A DNA stretch of 64,000 nt from Azorinus chamasolen (taxonomy: Eukaryota > Mollusca > Bivalvia > Cardiida > Solecurtidae), in the NCBI GenBank assembly GCA_963576725.1, contig OY755251.1, forward strand, positions 40,684,192-40,748,191, in the 5' to 3' direction. Below, one piece after another: positions 21,370 through 31,699 of the stretch (positions are counted from its first letter, which is position 1; each line of letters begins with the position of its first letter). The position numbers were made by a program, and so were the translations under genes. The notes under the pieces are model-generated. The model saw nothing but the letters and a program-made list of their open reading frames with translations, did not search any database and was not told the origin of the DNA.

Positions 21370-22300
21370 GTTGAGCGATTGTTAGTTACCTGGAAAATTT
21401 CGGCTTTATCGCATAGCCTTCGTCAATACACTGACTCAACAGCATAGATGATTTCTCGAATCATCTAACCTCTATTGACAATCACATTAAGTTCACTTAA
21501 GAAAATGAGGAGGATGGCAAGATTCCATTTCTAGATACCTGTGTTCACATCAAGGATGACGGAGCCACCAACCTCACTGTCTACAAGAAGCCCACCAACA
21601 CTGATTAATACTTACATTTCGGCTCAAATCACCATCTGGAAAAAATAAGAGATCGGTAGTGAGAACAGTATTCCATCGGGCAGACAAACTAGTCACGGAC
21701 AACTCGGACAAGAAAGAGAAATACTGCGTTCAGTGTGCCTTACGGGCACATGGCTACCCAGAGTGGATGTTTGCTATCCGCCTAAAAAGACAAGAAACAT
21801 CAACAACCAAGCAAAAACATAAAAGGACCAAATGTCGGCATTCCCTACATTCGAGGTACTTCAAAAACTTTACATAGGGTTTTCAGACAACATCGGGTGA
21901 ATAAGTATCATCGGCCATACAACTCTACCCGCTCCCAATTCACACACGGAAAGACAAGACGGAGAAAATGAAGAATTGTGGTACTGTGTTTAGTGTGAGC
22001 AGTGTAAGCATGACTATGTGGGTGAAACAGGAGGACATGACTATGTGGGTGAGACAGGAGGACCTTTAGATACAAAATTAAATGAGCATGTGTCACGAGT
22101 TAACTCAGCAATACACGAACCCTGTTAGACCACAGGGCATCGCATTGACCCTCATAATACTAAAGCATTGACGTCAGAGGGACGAGAGGTTGGAGCTCCC
22201 AGCAGTGTATGACGCTCTCCTAGTGTCACGTGACGACTCAAAGTCACGTGACACCCACTGACCACATCTCGGGGTGTTTAGGAAGGCTTTGCGATAACGT
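21370..22300 (+). pseudogene. Penelope-like element remnant with GIY-YIG endonuclease region
   Basis: Translating across frames gives [19 protein letters not shown] and [11 protein letters not shown], then YLHFGSNHHLEK and GSVRTVFHRADKLVTDNSDK (21480-21720). These are the signature end of a Penelope RT. After them come CGTVFSV and remnants of CEQCKHDYVGETGG, then a KEH-like segment and SAIHEP, the N-terminal part of the GIY-YIG nuclease (21970-22120). A short 27 bp duplication repeats CATGACTATGTGGGTGA (22008 and 22035). In-frame stops and shifts throughout; dead. It differs in sequence from the Penelope-like element at 7.8-17.3 kb. Confidence 0.7.
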
Positions 22301-22693
22301 GGAAATATCCAGGTAAAACAAATTGCTCTGCGTGAGTGAATTCTTTACTCAAAACCTATGATTTAACTTGTTCCTTATTAAGATTCCGGTCTAGAGAGGT
22401 TATACTGAATATGCTCGTCTTACTGGTAAACCAGATATGCGCAATAACGTTTTCCCCGACAATTGCATATCTATAAATACCTCTTTACAAACAGTTTAGA
22501 TCCATATGAGAAACAGTGTTGCTCAGGGTCGAAATTGTTTGACGCTGTGTTTATGTTTTAACAAGAACGTAGAAAGTCACCAAAACTGTCAGATGTGTGT
22601 TATATTGTATTGTATGCATTTGTTCATGTTAACTCAATATGAAAATGTTCTCGTATGTACATGTAATCCTTTGATTTTCGCAGTAGCACTTAA

Positions 22694-22912
22694 CCCTATT
22701 CCTTATGTTAGCACAGTTTGACGCATCTGCAAACAGAGTAGATCCTGCGTCTGATCAGGGTTTGCTCCGTTTGCTTATTGTGTAATATAGATCTGATTCT
22801 ACAGCTTCTGTCTGAGGCAAAATGTTTTGTGTTCATATACCATTATAAAATATATTCTTATTAATATTCATGACGTCATTATTTCCTATATGAATATTTA
22901 TCAGGGAAAGGG
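22694..22912. mobile_element. HP1 MITE, near complete
   Basis: The left end CCCTATTCCTTATG follows TTAA (22690-22693). The core is GCAAACAGAGTAGATCC...GGGTTTGCTCCGTTTGC, followed by the usual HP1 right part (TAATATAGATCTGATTCTACAG, then TTAATATTCATGACGTCATT). It ends CAGGGAAAGGG before ATAA. An HP2 core fragment lies at about 23778-23825. Confidence 0.7.
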
Positions 22913-22919
22913 ATAACCC

Positions 22920-24380
22920 CACTCATCCATTCAGTTCTTTGCCTGAATGAAAAAGTGCAGATACTGTTGGACAACGTCCTTTTATATATCTCTTCCTGAA
23001 GATAGCCAGAATATGTATATCCCATCGCCCGATCAAATTCAAATATATTAGCATAAAATGTATGAAATAGTTTGTCTGTTTGAATCATTTACCCATTTAC
23101 CATCACGGTCCCATAAATTGGGACTAGACGTGTAGACTTAAATAATCTAAAAGCGCCATCTGATTAGCGTCAACAGTATTGCCAGCTCTACCAATCGAAC
23201 TCAATGGTTTATTGAAAGTATATTTATGCATGTAAAACTATTTCTTTCCGATGTCCCCTCAATATGAAAAGTGGGTAGGTTCCAAACTTACATTTGAATC
23301 AATTTACTGTAAACGATTTGGTTTATATTCACTAAGAACATGAGCCAAAGTCCGATACAGTACAATCGAATTTTCTATTTTAAGCATGACCGTATTTTAC
23401 AAGTGTTGACGCACGTTCTGCTATCAGATGGTTTAATATCGCTTGTAAGGTTTCATTTTATCATGCTTAAGCCCTGCGAGCTGTCAAAGTTTGGCGTGAG
23501 CATGGGGAATCTTATACAATTTCCTAAACGTTAAAGTGGTTGATTGTATAAAAGCTTTGTGAGATATGTATGTAGGATTGAAATTGAACACCAAAACAGA
23601 ACTTGAGAACACGTAGTATGTAAAGGTATGCCTTTTAACTTTTAACATATTTCTTCCAAACCTGTCTCGTATCGATTATGACAAATTGAAGATGTATTAT
23701 GATAGTCTGAATTTTCATGCAGTCAGTGCACACTATTCCGACTTTTAGTCAAACTGTTTGAGAACTCTGTAGGCGGGTAACTGCGCAATGCAGGGTAAAA
23801 GTCATACAGAAGGCCTACAGCATTGTTTTGTTCTGCTACCTGTCCTAAATACTGGTAATGAAACTTAGTTGAGTGTTTAGATTATCAACGATTAGTGGTC
23901 AGATTAGCAAGGTTTAACTGTCAAAACACAAACTGGTATACACCGGCAACTATAAGACTTAAAACCCTTTACTCAATGAATATATAGTATGTAAGAAATC
24001 ATGTCATCACGAATATTAGTTAGACTAGTTTTATATTACACACGGAAATAGGATGTTTTAGCCGTGGAAACGAAACTGTTGAATCATATCTACATACATG
24101 TATTATGTTCTCCAGGAAAACCTGCCTAAATGACAAAATTATCGATTTTGAGATTTTTCATTTTTAGAAAAGCTATCTTTCTGAATTACAAAATTGAAAA
24201 AAATATGATTATATCTTAAAAATTGACAAACTTATAGCTGTTTTTGTATAATGGGTGTAGGGGTTTACAAATTGAAATCAGATACATTATCAACACATTT
24301 CAAGTAAAATGAGTGTTGGTCTATGACAAAAATATTTGCTATTTTACAACATAATTGGCAGTATAATAATAAACTAGTTA
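22920..24380. other. No gene recognised
   Basis: AT-rich sequence with short frames lacking motifs. The right part (24200-24480) probably forms the 3' flank of the minus-strand transposase below. Confidence 0.4.
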
Positions 24381-24392
24381 CTAGGTTATTAT

Positions 24393-24398
24393 TTTATT
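24393..24398 (-). promoter_or_regulatory. Candidate polyadenylation signal
   Basis: AATAAA on the minus strand, 83 bp downstream of the stop codon of the transposase exon at 24481. Position is suitable; use is unproven. Confidence 0.45.
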
Positions 24399-24480
24399 CA
24401 GTTGTACTTCATCGATAAAAGTGAAAACAAAAATAGTTGCCATGACAACCAAGCACAAAATGTCACAATTTGCCTACTAG

Positions 24481-26098
24481 TCACGAATCCTCCTGTCTAA
24501 GAGGTGGGCATGTTGTATCCTGGAAGGCAGGGCGAACAAACGGCCTTACAGACGTGTAGAGGTACTTCTGGCGTGCTTGGATTAGCCCTCTTGGTAGGAG
24601 CACTTCTGGGAGTTGGCCCTCATTGAAAGAGAGGTATGACGAGATTCGAATATCGACAGCCTGTTCATCAGCATCACTCCTCTCTTTCACCATGACGATC
24701 CCTGGCTGTGCCTGGCTGAATCTGAAGTACTGGTATTTTCTGGAAATAAAATATAATGTTATCATGTGATTAATTTTGGTATTCTTTTATGGCTGAGTAG
24801 TTGCTGATAATAGTGCATATTATGTCAGTACTTTTCTTTTGAAAATTAAAATTGAACGCACGTATAAAGAAACTAAATTTGATTTGGACATAATTTAGGA
24901 CGAAAAGCCTGCTCCAATTAAAACTTTACAAAGTGTGTTTTTACTGATAAATACCCCAACATAATTTGACTTTCTCCAAATATTAATCCTTGTTTAACAG
25001 TTTAGTAGTTAAGGAGTGGAAGCAGAACCGCCAAGAGTACTAATCTATTTTCCCTCTATTTGATTTGATTAAGTGATTCCAAAGCATATGAAAACTAGAA
25101 GAAAAATACCTAATTCCCTTCAAAGCTCTGAAGCAGGGTCGCAGGAATGACTTCCAGTCCCGCCAAATCCATGCTGGATATCGAACACACTGGTTAGTGT
25201 TAGAGGACCGATTTACCACCTGTTCCATCTGGTCAATACAATCAGTGTCTGAGCGTCGATGAACATGTACATGCCTTTTTGGCGGGTCTGATTCCTGACA
25301 TGAAGTTACATAGTTCTGGTGAATGTCAAGTTTGTTCGTCTGACATGGCAAGTAGACCGGTGGTACGTTGTCTGATCCCCTGGGGGCAGCAGGTTGTGGC
25401 AATCCTATTTCTTCAGCTGTGTTTGTAATAAATGTAACAACATACTTGATGTCATCAAACTTGAGAGACTTTGTTGGTTTCCGTCCGATGTTCCCATGAA
25501 CTCTTTGAACTACACCTTGTGCATCCACATGAGTCATTAGGTTTTGGAGACAAGTACGTTTCACATCAAATGCTAGCATGAACACAGATTCACAGACTGT
25601 TTTTCCAAGCACAGAGAATTCATGTCTACCCTTCTGTCTCTTTTAACCCCTCTTTGTAACTTCTTTGTCCGAATCGCTAACCACTGTAGCCATTATGTAC
25701 AGCTCCTTGTCGTGTTTTTTCATTTCCTTAACATTAGGAATATGTTCATAAATTTCTGTATTGGTAAACTTTGAGATGCAGTTCTTCTTACAGCCACACC
25801 CGTTCTGTCTGAACTTTAAAATATGTGCCCCATCTTCGTCACTATCTGGAAACAGACACGCACCACCACTAAGTCTTACCACTCTGTTCTCTTCATCTTC
25901 GTTTTCTTCATCTCTTTCCGTAACAGGCTGTGCTTCCAGATAGTCCCTAGCACGCTGTTCAACGTCTATAACAGGGTCCTCCTCCTCATCTGATACAGTT
26001 GACAAGTCCGGGTTAGAATCAATCTCCACCTCTTGCGAACCCCATGGTGTCGACACCGGTGTCCTCCCAAAGTGGTCGGAGAATAAACTCTCCAAATC
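24481..26098 (-). pseudogene. DDE-type transposase gene remnant, at least two exons, internally deleted
   Basis: Exon A (26098 to 25110) starts after a good acceptor (polypyrimidine then CAG at 26099-26100). It has an acidic region, then a Cys-rich block GCGCKKNCISKFTNTEIYEH. After a frameshift near 25640 come VCESVFMLAFDVKRTCLQNL, VQRVHGNIGRKPTKSLKFDD and EEIGLPQPAAPRGSDNVPPV. The GLPQPAAPRG block is a signature I recognise from a multi-copy invertebrate transposase family. It then jumps to the C-terminal motif RDWKSFLRPCFRALKGIR; the catalytic centre between is missing. An intron with GT..AG ends (25109 to 24740) joins KGIR to KYQYFRFSQAQPGIVMVKER in exon B (24739-24481), which ends in TGA. 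Upstream exons are probably lost. The superfamily is not certain. Confidence 0.65.
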
Positions 26099-26299
26099 CT
26101 GAATAAAAAAGAAAAAATATTTATAGCAGCAGTAAATCTACTGGCCCATACTACTCATAACTCATAATATTGGCAAACGCATGTTAACTTTCATAACTGT
26201 CGCACTTTTCGTAGTGCAGTAAATTATTAAATTATTTTATGAAGGGATATAAGAAATAGTTAATATAAAAATAATAATAATAAAAAAGAAAAAGAAAAA

Positions 26300-26390
26300 A
26301 AAGTTCTCTGATGTGACTCGAACCAACGCATATCAGGTAAAAGTACTGTTAGCACAGGGCCTTAGCTGTCACGACCATCGCCGTCTTACA
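26300..26390 (-). repeat. Possible tRNA-derived remnant
   Basis: The minus strand has a B-box-like GGTTCGAGTCA and a plausible A-box/D-arm (GGTCGTGACAGCTAAGGCC). The T-stem does not pair, so at best this is an old tRNA pseudogene or SINE head. Confidence 0.3.
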
Positions 26391-26594
26391 AATATCGACA
26401 GTTGTTAATTGTACATTAATCTACAGTGTGAGATGTGGAACCAGCGAGATTAAAATATCAAATTTTTAAACCTCAATTTTTTTTTCACTTTTTATCAGCT
26501 TATTAACTTGAATTTGTCACAATTTTGAACACCGTAATCATCACAATTTTAATCTGTAACGCTTCAATATTATTGATAAAATCCCCATTATACA

Positions 26595-26739
26595 TAGTTT
26601 TCGATCACGTGATATCTGATGACGTAATGTTTGAGCGTCGGCCATATTGGAGGTGGAGTCTGTAACTAATGTACACAGATCCGATCGATAACAAAATCAA
26701 CAATTTTTCTAGTTCATACGCTATGTTCATTTATTTACA
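26595..26739 (+). promoter_or_regulatory. Candidate promoter of the SWIM-YqaJ gene
   Basis: Within 150 bp upstream of the ATG at 26740 lie CACGTG (E-box, about 26607), TGACGTAA (CRE-like, about 26619) and GGCCATATTGG (contains the YY1 core GCCATNTTG, about 26641). A comparable CRE plus YY1 pair lies before the THAP gene at 31620-31680. Motif identity is seen; function is inferred. Confidence 0.4.
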
Positions 26740-27240
26740 ATGGTTCGGAACAGTTCGGAAAGTTATCGTGACTCTCTAGATGCTATTTCTAAACAGAGAT
26801 ACGACGATAAATTATCATTAATTGATAAGAATGATCCATACACAATGCAGAAGTCGAAGTGGTGTAAGAATGTTGACAAGTGGGCGGGGGTAACATATCC
26901 GGACATTGTAAATTTTCTTTTATACACAACAAGTGCTTACACGCTAGACGAATTAAAATCTTACAAGGGACTTGAAGCATACAACCAGTTTGTTAGTGGA
27001 CGGGTGCGAGATGTGACAGTTTCTGAAATCAACGGCCTGTGTGTACACACTGCAAAGGTAAGTATTTTTTGAAAACAAGAACGAAATTATGCTAGACATC
27101 GTCACATAAATGATGTTTGTCAATGATTAACCATTTACTCCATAAACATTCATTACAAGAAATTATTTAAAGATAGAATGTTACACTTACAACGCCACAT
27201 GAACACAAGGATATATGAACATGGCCGAAACTAGAAATAT

Positions 27241-27322
27241 ATCATAAACAGAGTAGACCCTGATCAGGGTATCAGACGGTTCCAACTTCCTGTAGAGCTT
27301 GGTCTACTCTGTTTGCAAGTTC
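27241..27322. repeat. HP1 core fragment in intron
   Basis: AAACAGAGTAGACCCTGATC...GCTTGGTCTACTCTGTTTGC; the outer arms pair well and the centre is rearranged. No TTAA-flanked ends. Confidence 0.6.
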
Positions 27323-27652
27323 GTATAAACGTGTGTAAATTGTTAGCAGGATGTTTTGTGAATTTTGTAAATAGAGAAATCATACATGAAAATGACAATT
27401 TCTTGTTGATGTTCAGAAATGTGAATACCATAATGATACAGAACCAAAGCCAAAATGGGAGCACTTTATTAATCTGTTCATGACAATTTTAATATATTAA
27501 TTTATATCACTAACCATAACTCAACACTATTACGGAAGATGAATATTTAAAGGATTAAACCTAGTAATTTTACTTGCTGTCAGATTCTAAAAGCTAGCCC
27601 CAAAATAAATGTAGAACAAATATTTAGTTGTAGCTAACTGAATGTGGAACGT

Positions 27653-27762
27653 TATTATTAATAAAGATCATTGGTAGGGTATCTGACTTTTTATTCCCTG
27701 ATGAGTAAAATCATGTTGCCTCAAGGAGCCGTTTGACACCCTGCCTATGATCTGTATAACAC
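27653..27762. repeat. HP5 hairpin element
   Basis: Inverted arms AAAGATCATTGGTAGGGTAT and, on the right, CACCCTGCCTATGATCTGTA ending TAAC. The same family, better preserved, is at 37249-37376. Confidence 0.65.
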
Positions 27763-27820
27763 TTTTGTTAAACAGCAAAGTTTGAAGGACATGTACATGC
27801 ATAACTTTGCTGTTCAGACA

Positions 27821-27897
27821 CTTCTTGTAGTTCAATGCTTAGAACACTTACTATCTCATTGAAAGTAAGAGGTCTGGGTTCAAGTCCCAGCAAGAAG
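27821..27897 (+). tRNA. tRNA-like cloverleaf with oversized anticodon loop (probable pseudo-tRNA or SINE head)
   Basis: 77 bases fold as a full cloverleaf. The acceptor stem CTTCTTG/CAAGAAG has 7 pairs. T8-A9 are present. The D stem GTTC/GAAC has an 8-base loop, the anticodon stem is CTTAC/GTAAG, the variable region is AGGT, and the T stem CTGGG/CCCAG has the loop TTCAAGT. All stems pair perfectly. The D-arm spacing matches an ordinary tRNA (TAGTTCAATGCTTAGAACA). The anticodon loop is 13 bases (TATCTCATTGAAA) instead of 7, so no anticodon can be assigned. It lies in the SWIM-YqaJ intron. Confidence 0.5.
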
Positions 27898-27930
27898 ATT
27901 AAATGCAAAATGCGTGTGCATGCCCATTAA

Positions 27931-28192
27931 CCTTTTCCCTAATATAGACATGTATATTTTCACGTTTTTGCAAACAGGGTAGACCCAGATCAAATGGCTA
28001 CTATAGGAGCCGCCTGCTGCCGTCTGACCAGGGTCTGCTCTGTTTGCTAATGGAATTTGAAATAGGTTTCTTTAGTTTCTAAAATGGCTATTTACAGTGT
28101 TCCATCATCTATATATCATTATAACTATTTTGGCCATGAATATTTAGTAGGTATATTGAAAATTGGAATAAACATAGAGAACAGTGAAAGGA
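27931..28192. mobile_element. HP1 MITE (subtype b), complete
   Basis: Flanked by TTAA at 27927-27930 and 28193-28196. Left end CCTTTTCCCTAATATAGAC, right end CAGTGAAAGGA. The core is GCAAACAGGGTAGACCC...GGGTCTGCTCTGTTTGC. Subtype b has the right part TTTCTTTAGTTTCTAAAATG shared with 53600-53833 and 57785-58031. Confidence 0.8.
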
Positions 28193-28646
28193 TTAAGCAC
28201 TCATATATTTTACAAATCTGTCAAATGATCTAAAGTCAGCCTGAAGTATGCATGAAATAAGCAATTTCTGGTTATTCTCTCTTTCAACCTAGACCAAATC
28301 CAACTGTTTAGATAATAAAAAATCATTTTTAAATTATTTATCTAGATCACAGATCCAGGCATACCAACTAAAGTGCCGAGTTGAAACTTTTTTCAATTCA
28401 AGCTTTATATTTTGACTTACTCAATGTTAGGCTATACGTTTTGACAGGCGTGGCGTCTATTGCATAATTACATGTATGTAGAATGTATTAATGTCCCATT
28501 GGAAAAGAAAACAACACAAGATAGTTCTTCAATTCATTCATTGATTTCATACATTTACATTTATATGGAAACATTGACTCTGTGAATGTAAATAAATACA
28601 TGCATGTAGAAAATATGTAGTGTTTGGTAGAACTTAATTTATTTAA

Positions 28647-29429
28647 CACTTTACTCCATAAATACGCCTTAAATTTGCAAACAGAGCAATCCCAGATCAG
28701 ACGCCATCTGATCATGGTCTGCTGTATTTGCTTTTGATATAATGTAGATATGATTCTAGTTTCTGTCATGATTAAACTTATTTTGTTCATAGTGTCATCA
28801 CAAGTCAGTGAATAAGTATTCATGTCATTATTAATTTTATTTCTTGCCCAAGTATTCCTGGAGTAAAGGTTTTACAAATTATTGCAGAAATATGCCTTGC
28901 ACACAGATTGGACCCAGATCAGTCGGCTCCTGTAGGAGCTATAAGATCAGTGTCTGCTCCGTTTACTTATGAAATTATATAGATATGAATCATATGATGC
29001 TGCAGTTTCTGCCATGTCCAAAGATTCCGGTATTTATGTGCTATTCTAAGAATGAATATATGTAGTTCATATTCATGATTTCTTGCATGAATAATCATGG
29101 AATAAACAGTTAACCATTAACACCATGAATATGCTTGAATGTAAGAAATAATGACTATAATAAAGATTTTCGTATTGAATGGATTGAACCTGATGTTGAA
29201 CTATGGAATGAAATTGATTGATAGCACATGGACATACATGTAGCTATTTTATTTGCCATGGCAAACTCTGTAGAATCATATATACATGTACCGTTATCTA
29301 TATTATATATCATAAACAGAGCTCATAAACAGAGCAGACCCTGATCAGACAGCTCTTATAGGAAGTCTCTGATATCGGGGTCTGTTTTGTTTGAAACAGC
29401 ATAGAAAGGTGTATTTATGCAGTAAAGGG
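28647..29429. mobile_element. Cluster of three HP1 MITEs in the intron
   Basis: Copy 1 (28647-28870) and copy 2 (about 28876-29109) are head to tail. Copy 3 (29121-29429) is in the opposite orientation. TTAA sites are seen at 28643, 29110, 29117 and 29430. Ends include CACTTTACTCCATAAATACG and, on the right, AGTAAAGGG. Copies differ enough to be separate insertions. Confidence 0.75.
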
Positions 29430-30419
29430 TTAATGTCATTGGTCATGATTTATTTTGAAATTATGTCTTGTTTTTGTTTTACAGGTGATGCATTCACAGT
29501 GAAAAGGCTTTGACACCATGGGCTATCATTCAAACTGATGGCAAGATATTGGTAGCCCATTGCAACTGTATGGCAGGTTTAGGAGAGGCTTGTACCCACA
29601 TAACTGCTATGTTATTTTCTATAGAAGCAACTGTCAAAGTTAGAGAGTCTCGAACCGTAACTGAAACAAAGTCTTACTGGCTCCCAGCTTCCGTGAAAGG
29701 TGTGGATTATGCCAAGATAGAAGATATAGATTTTACATAAGCTAAGTCAAAACAGTAAGCTGTAGATATGCAATTCAGTGACACACCAGCTTGCAAAAGT
29801 GGAACTAAGATACATATGGTAGTTGAGGAACCCTCTCAGAATGATATTTGTGATTTTCTAAGAAAGCTAAGTTTAACAGGAGCCCAGTCTGCCATTTTAG
29901 GTGTCAAAGACCCATTTCAAACTCCATTTATACCAAAGGCTTTAGGCCCACACTTTCCAAAATTGATGACAGATCTGTTCAATAGTGATATGCTTATCGC
30001 TTCTTACAGTGACATCATTACATATTGTAAAAACTGAAAGTAACTGTATCCAAAGGGGAATCTGACAATGTAGAACAGGCCACCAAACAACAATCAGAAA
30101 ACAAACTATGGAATAGATTTCGAAGTGTGGTCGCATCACAGCGTCACGCATGCATGCAGTGTGTCACAGCAGTCCAGGAGCACCGTCTGAAAGTTTGATT
30201 ACAGCAATATGTAACCCGGAGTCTGTCAAGTTTACAAATTCTGCTACAGCTTGGGGTTGCGCTCATGAGAAAACTGCTTTGGACACTTATTGTGAATCAC
30301 TGGGAATGTTACATGATAATTTCATTGTAGAAAATAAATCCGAAATTTCCAGTAATAGGAGCGTCACCCGATAGCCGAGTGTCATGTGATTGTTGTGGAG
30401 TTGGAATAGTTGAGATAAA

Positions 30420-31581
30420 ATGTCCATACTGTATAATTTTTCTCGAAGTGTTACATTTTCAACCATTAGACGGTTCAGTTCCGATTCCATGGCAGTCACT
30501 GTTTTAGTTTCCAAATCTGTCTGTGTCACTTTGTCATTCTCATTATCTGACTGTTCACTCACAATTGCTTCAGCATTAACAACTGTAGACATTTCATTGT
30601 TATGAACTTCTCCATTGTTTTCAGAATCTGCAGATTGAAATAAAGTCATTAAAGACGTTGCTGCCTCAACTGTTTTTCTTTTCTCGTGTCTATTTTTCAA
30701 TCGATTTTCTCTCTCTGGTATTGGGGTTTCAAAATTACCTTTCTGGTGTCCAAGTTGAGGAGTTGGTGCCCAGTCAATATCTTCTTCAAGGTAAAGAGTT
30801 GATGGTTTGCCTAAAATTAGACAATGAAAGTAGTTACCATATGAGCAATTGCTCTATTTATCACATTGGTTTCAAGACTACTACACAAATTTATCTAACA
30901 TTTACCTTTTCTCTAGTAAATGCTCCTTTTCTGTAGATTAATCATTTATGTAAATTCAAAGTAGTTTGGTCTAAAAATAGACTATATATGAGTGGTTAAC
31001 CCTTTCCCCATCTAAACGTGTTTTCACGCATTTGCAAACAGAGTAGACCCAGATCAGACGGCTCATGGCCCCCTATATACACAACATCTAGCTGTGTTCC
31101 TGCAGTGTCCAGTCAGGGTCCATAGCCATAAGAGATAAAGTTATGCAATTAAACATTGATCCTCTGTGATGGTAGCCCGCCTTATCAATTTGTGTATCAG
31201 CTGCCTGACAGTCAGCACCCAAAATACACAGCAGACTAACGATTGATTTTATAGCATGTGTATGCCATTGTATCGTCATCGGAGGTGTTTTCTCCGTTAA
31301 AAAACAACAAACAAGTTAAGCAGTTAAATATCACACCTTTTTTTAAAATAATACAATGTTCTTACCTTTAACGAAATGGTCCGAACAAACTCTCAGATAT
31401 GGATAAGATGATGGTTGAACGTCTGCCCTACTGATCCGAGACAGCCACAATCTTCGTCGTTTTTCTGACAATTCCTGTGTCTTTTCACCTTGATTCGTTA
31501 TAATAGCTGGTAACCTATAGAACGACACTTTGTCCTTCCCCCTGTGTGATTGCACCCAATAATTGCACAGTAATTCACCAT
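30420..31581 (-). pseudogene. THAP-domain transposase, N-terminal part, two exons
   Basis: Exon 1 (31581-31366) starts MVNYCAIIGC. After a frameshift near 31545 it continues GKDKVSFYRLP, EKRRRLWLSRIS and YLRVCSDHFV, giving the THAP zinc finger (C-x4-C ... C-x2-H) with its Pro and Phe/His landmarks. Donor G|GTAAG (31365). Exon 2 (30810-30420), after TAATTTTAG, reads KPSTLYLEEDIDWAPTPQLG, a basic run KNRHEKRKTVEAA, an acidic stretch and a leucine-rich coil ([18 protein letters not shown]). In intact relatives a helix-turn-helix and DDE_4 catalytic domain follow. Here the frame runs into the antisense of the YqaJ gene at about 30425, so the catalytic half is deleted. Confidence 0.7.
30835..31090. 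mobile_element. HP3 and HP1b MITE fragments side by side in THAP intron
   Basis: An HP3 copy (about 30835-30995; GAGCAATTGCTCTATTTATC, TTTTCTCTAGTAAATGCTCC, end CTATATATGAGTGG) and a truncated HP1b copy (from 31000; CCCTTTCCCCATCTAAACG, core GCAAACAGAGTAGACCCAG) share a single TTAA at 30996-30999. HP1b breaks off near 31090. Confidence 0.65.
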
Positions 31582-31614
31582 TTTACAAAATTTACTTATT
31601 GAAGCACCAACGTT

Positions 31615-31690
31615 GTTTATACAGGTCCAAGATGGCGGATCGTTTACATGTGCGTATTGTGTGACGTCACAGGAAATCTATGTTACGGGA
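31615..31690 (-). promoter_or_regulatory. Candidate promoter of the THAP gene
   Basis: Reading the minus strand: TGTGACGTCACA (perfect CRE, about 31658-31669), then CGCCATCTTGG (YY1 site, about 31628-31638), then the ATG at 31581. Spacing and order resemble the region before 26740. Function is inferred. Confidence 0.45.
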
Positions 31691-31699
31691 CATGGGTGG

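Larger units (their letters stand above)
18700..21420 (-). pseudogene. Decayed Tx1/L1-like LINE reverse transcriptase with two insertions
   Basis: Minus-strand LINE fragments in order. At about 21380-21175: QRLQKVLPKIINLDQQGYIK, GYNIRQIQDIILRN and KKAFDTVEWDFMFEVLNKFG (RT motif A region). At about 20530-20400: NGWISRGIRQGC (motif B). Near 20340: LADDTTLILKD (motif C). At about 20300-19740: GLRINTNKTEGLLIG, then FGKITLHVIKSLILPKFAL and a LIFTFLWGS/LEVPDIE block. At 19380-18720 come a connector and a zf-RVT end (RIVPTNENLFLNRISSLCKH). Stops and frameshifts are frequent. Retroelement tails are inserted at 18828-19117 and about 20538-21160. Clade assignment is by motif recall. Confidence 0.7.
26740..30432 (+). 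pseudogene. SWIM zinc finger-YqaJ nuclease gene, decayed, two exons
   Basis: Exon 1 is 26740-27057 (106 codons, MVRNSSES...), containing KWAGVTYPDIVNFLLYTTSA and a donor AAG|GTAAGT. The intron spans 27058-29484 (acceptor TTTTACAG). Exon 2 has the SWIM finger CNCMAGLGEACTH (Cys-x-Cys...Cys-x-His, 29560-29605), SYWLPASVKGVDYAKIEDID, a linker, and then the YqaJ-type nuclease region: GRITASRMHAVC, TAWGCAHEKTALD, GASPDSR and VEIKCPYC, which keep the Asp and Glu-x-Lys of this PD-(D/E)XK fold. Broken by a TGA just after the splice site, a frameshift before 29510, TAA stops at 29738-29740 and 29756-29758, and frameshifts near 30040, 30130 and 30355. It is cut off at about 30430 where the THAP gene begins on the other strand. 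Confidence 0.75.

Noticed and set aside
25761..25943. Plus-strand Ser-rich frame
   Set aside because: Antisense of the acidic region of the minus-strand transposase.
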